Positions 6,276-6,358 of a DNA stretch of 6,358 nucleotides are shown here, piece by piece. The stretch comes from an uncultured Solimonas sp. Lineage in GTDB: Bacteria; Pseudomonadota; Gammaproteobacteria; Nevskiales; Nevskiaceae. Every line of letters starts with the position of its first letter. The stretch's first letter is position 1. The position numbers and the translations under genes were made by a program. A model generated the notes under the pieces. It was not told the origin of the DNA. It did no database searches and saw nothing but the letters and a program-made list of their open reading frames with translations. The stretch is taken from assembly GCA_946478985.1 (NCBI GenBank), contig CAMLDZ010000152.1, positions 1 through 6,358 of the forward strand, read 5' to 3'.

Positions 6276-6358
6276 GACCTGCTAATGCCATGGCCACCGC
6301 TGCGATGCCACCCGCTTTGCGGCCAGGCAAGGCGCGACGAAGGAATTTGGTGGTTCCA
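6276..6358. other. Intergenic tail after trkA, no supportable gene
   Basis: The 83 bp hold no T-run terminator. An ATG at 6285 has AGGA (6274-6277) 7 nt upstream and stays open to the edge, but its Trp/Cys-rich translation looks non-coding. Another frame from 6304 reads DATRFAARQG, a string I associate, unverified, with over-annotated small ORFs in xanthomonad genomes. That would make this stretch a dispersed intergenic repeat. A ggaa/ttcc dyad (6342-6345 / 6354-6357) ends at the window edge. Confidence 0.3.

Overview
The window is GC-rich chromosomal DNA from what looks like a gammaproteobacterium, most likely in or near the Xanthomonadales/Nevskiales. I infer this from the base composition, a TrkA of exactly the classic 458-residue length, a FimV-like segment, and a GTAG-headed REP-type palindrome. 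Codon use looks uniform, and there is no sign of phage, insertion sequence, CRISPR, tRNA or rRNA. Genus-level placement is not possible from this much sequence.

Left part (1-2081): the 5' part of a CitE-like HpcH/HpaI-family CoA lyase runs leftward off the window edge. It is divergent from an AMP-forming acyl-CoA synthetase with a complete set of adenylation motifs. The 240-bp gap between them holds a perfect TATAAT for the lyase and an inverted pair of REP-like hairpins that can fold as a three-way junction. Both genes act on CoA thioesters, so a shared carboxylic-acid pathway is plausible, but the substrate is not visible.

Middle part (2101-4782, minus strand): pgl (6-phosphogluconolactonase) is followed by a 118-bp gap, an unlisted 18-codon leader ORF with an ideal Shine-Dalgarno, and then, overlapping it by ATGA, a 597-residue protein. 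That protein is the most unusual item here. It has an N-terminal membrane anchor, a Pro/Ala-rich linker with repeated SAT motifs, a FimV/TPR-like segment, and a whole tryptophan synthase beta (TrpB)-like domain. The TrpB fold is easily recognised, but several catalytic and cofactor-binding residues are altered and a C-terminal segment is missing. It looks like a membrane-tethered TrpB-derived pseudoenzyme, not a biosynthetic TrpB.

Right part (4899-6275): trkA, the NAD-binding regulatory subunit of the Trk potassium uptake system, is divergent from pgl across 116 bp. The last 83 bp hold no supportable gene. Apart from the leader ORF and fusion gene, which look translationally coupled, the genes appear to be separate housekeeping or metabolic units.
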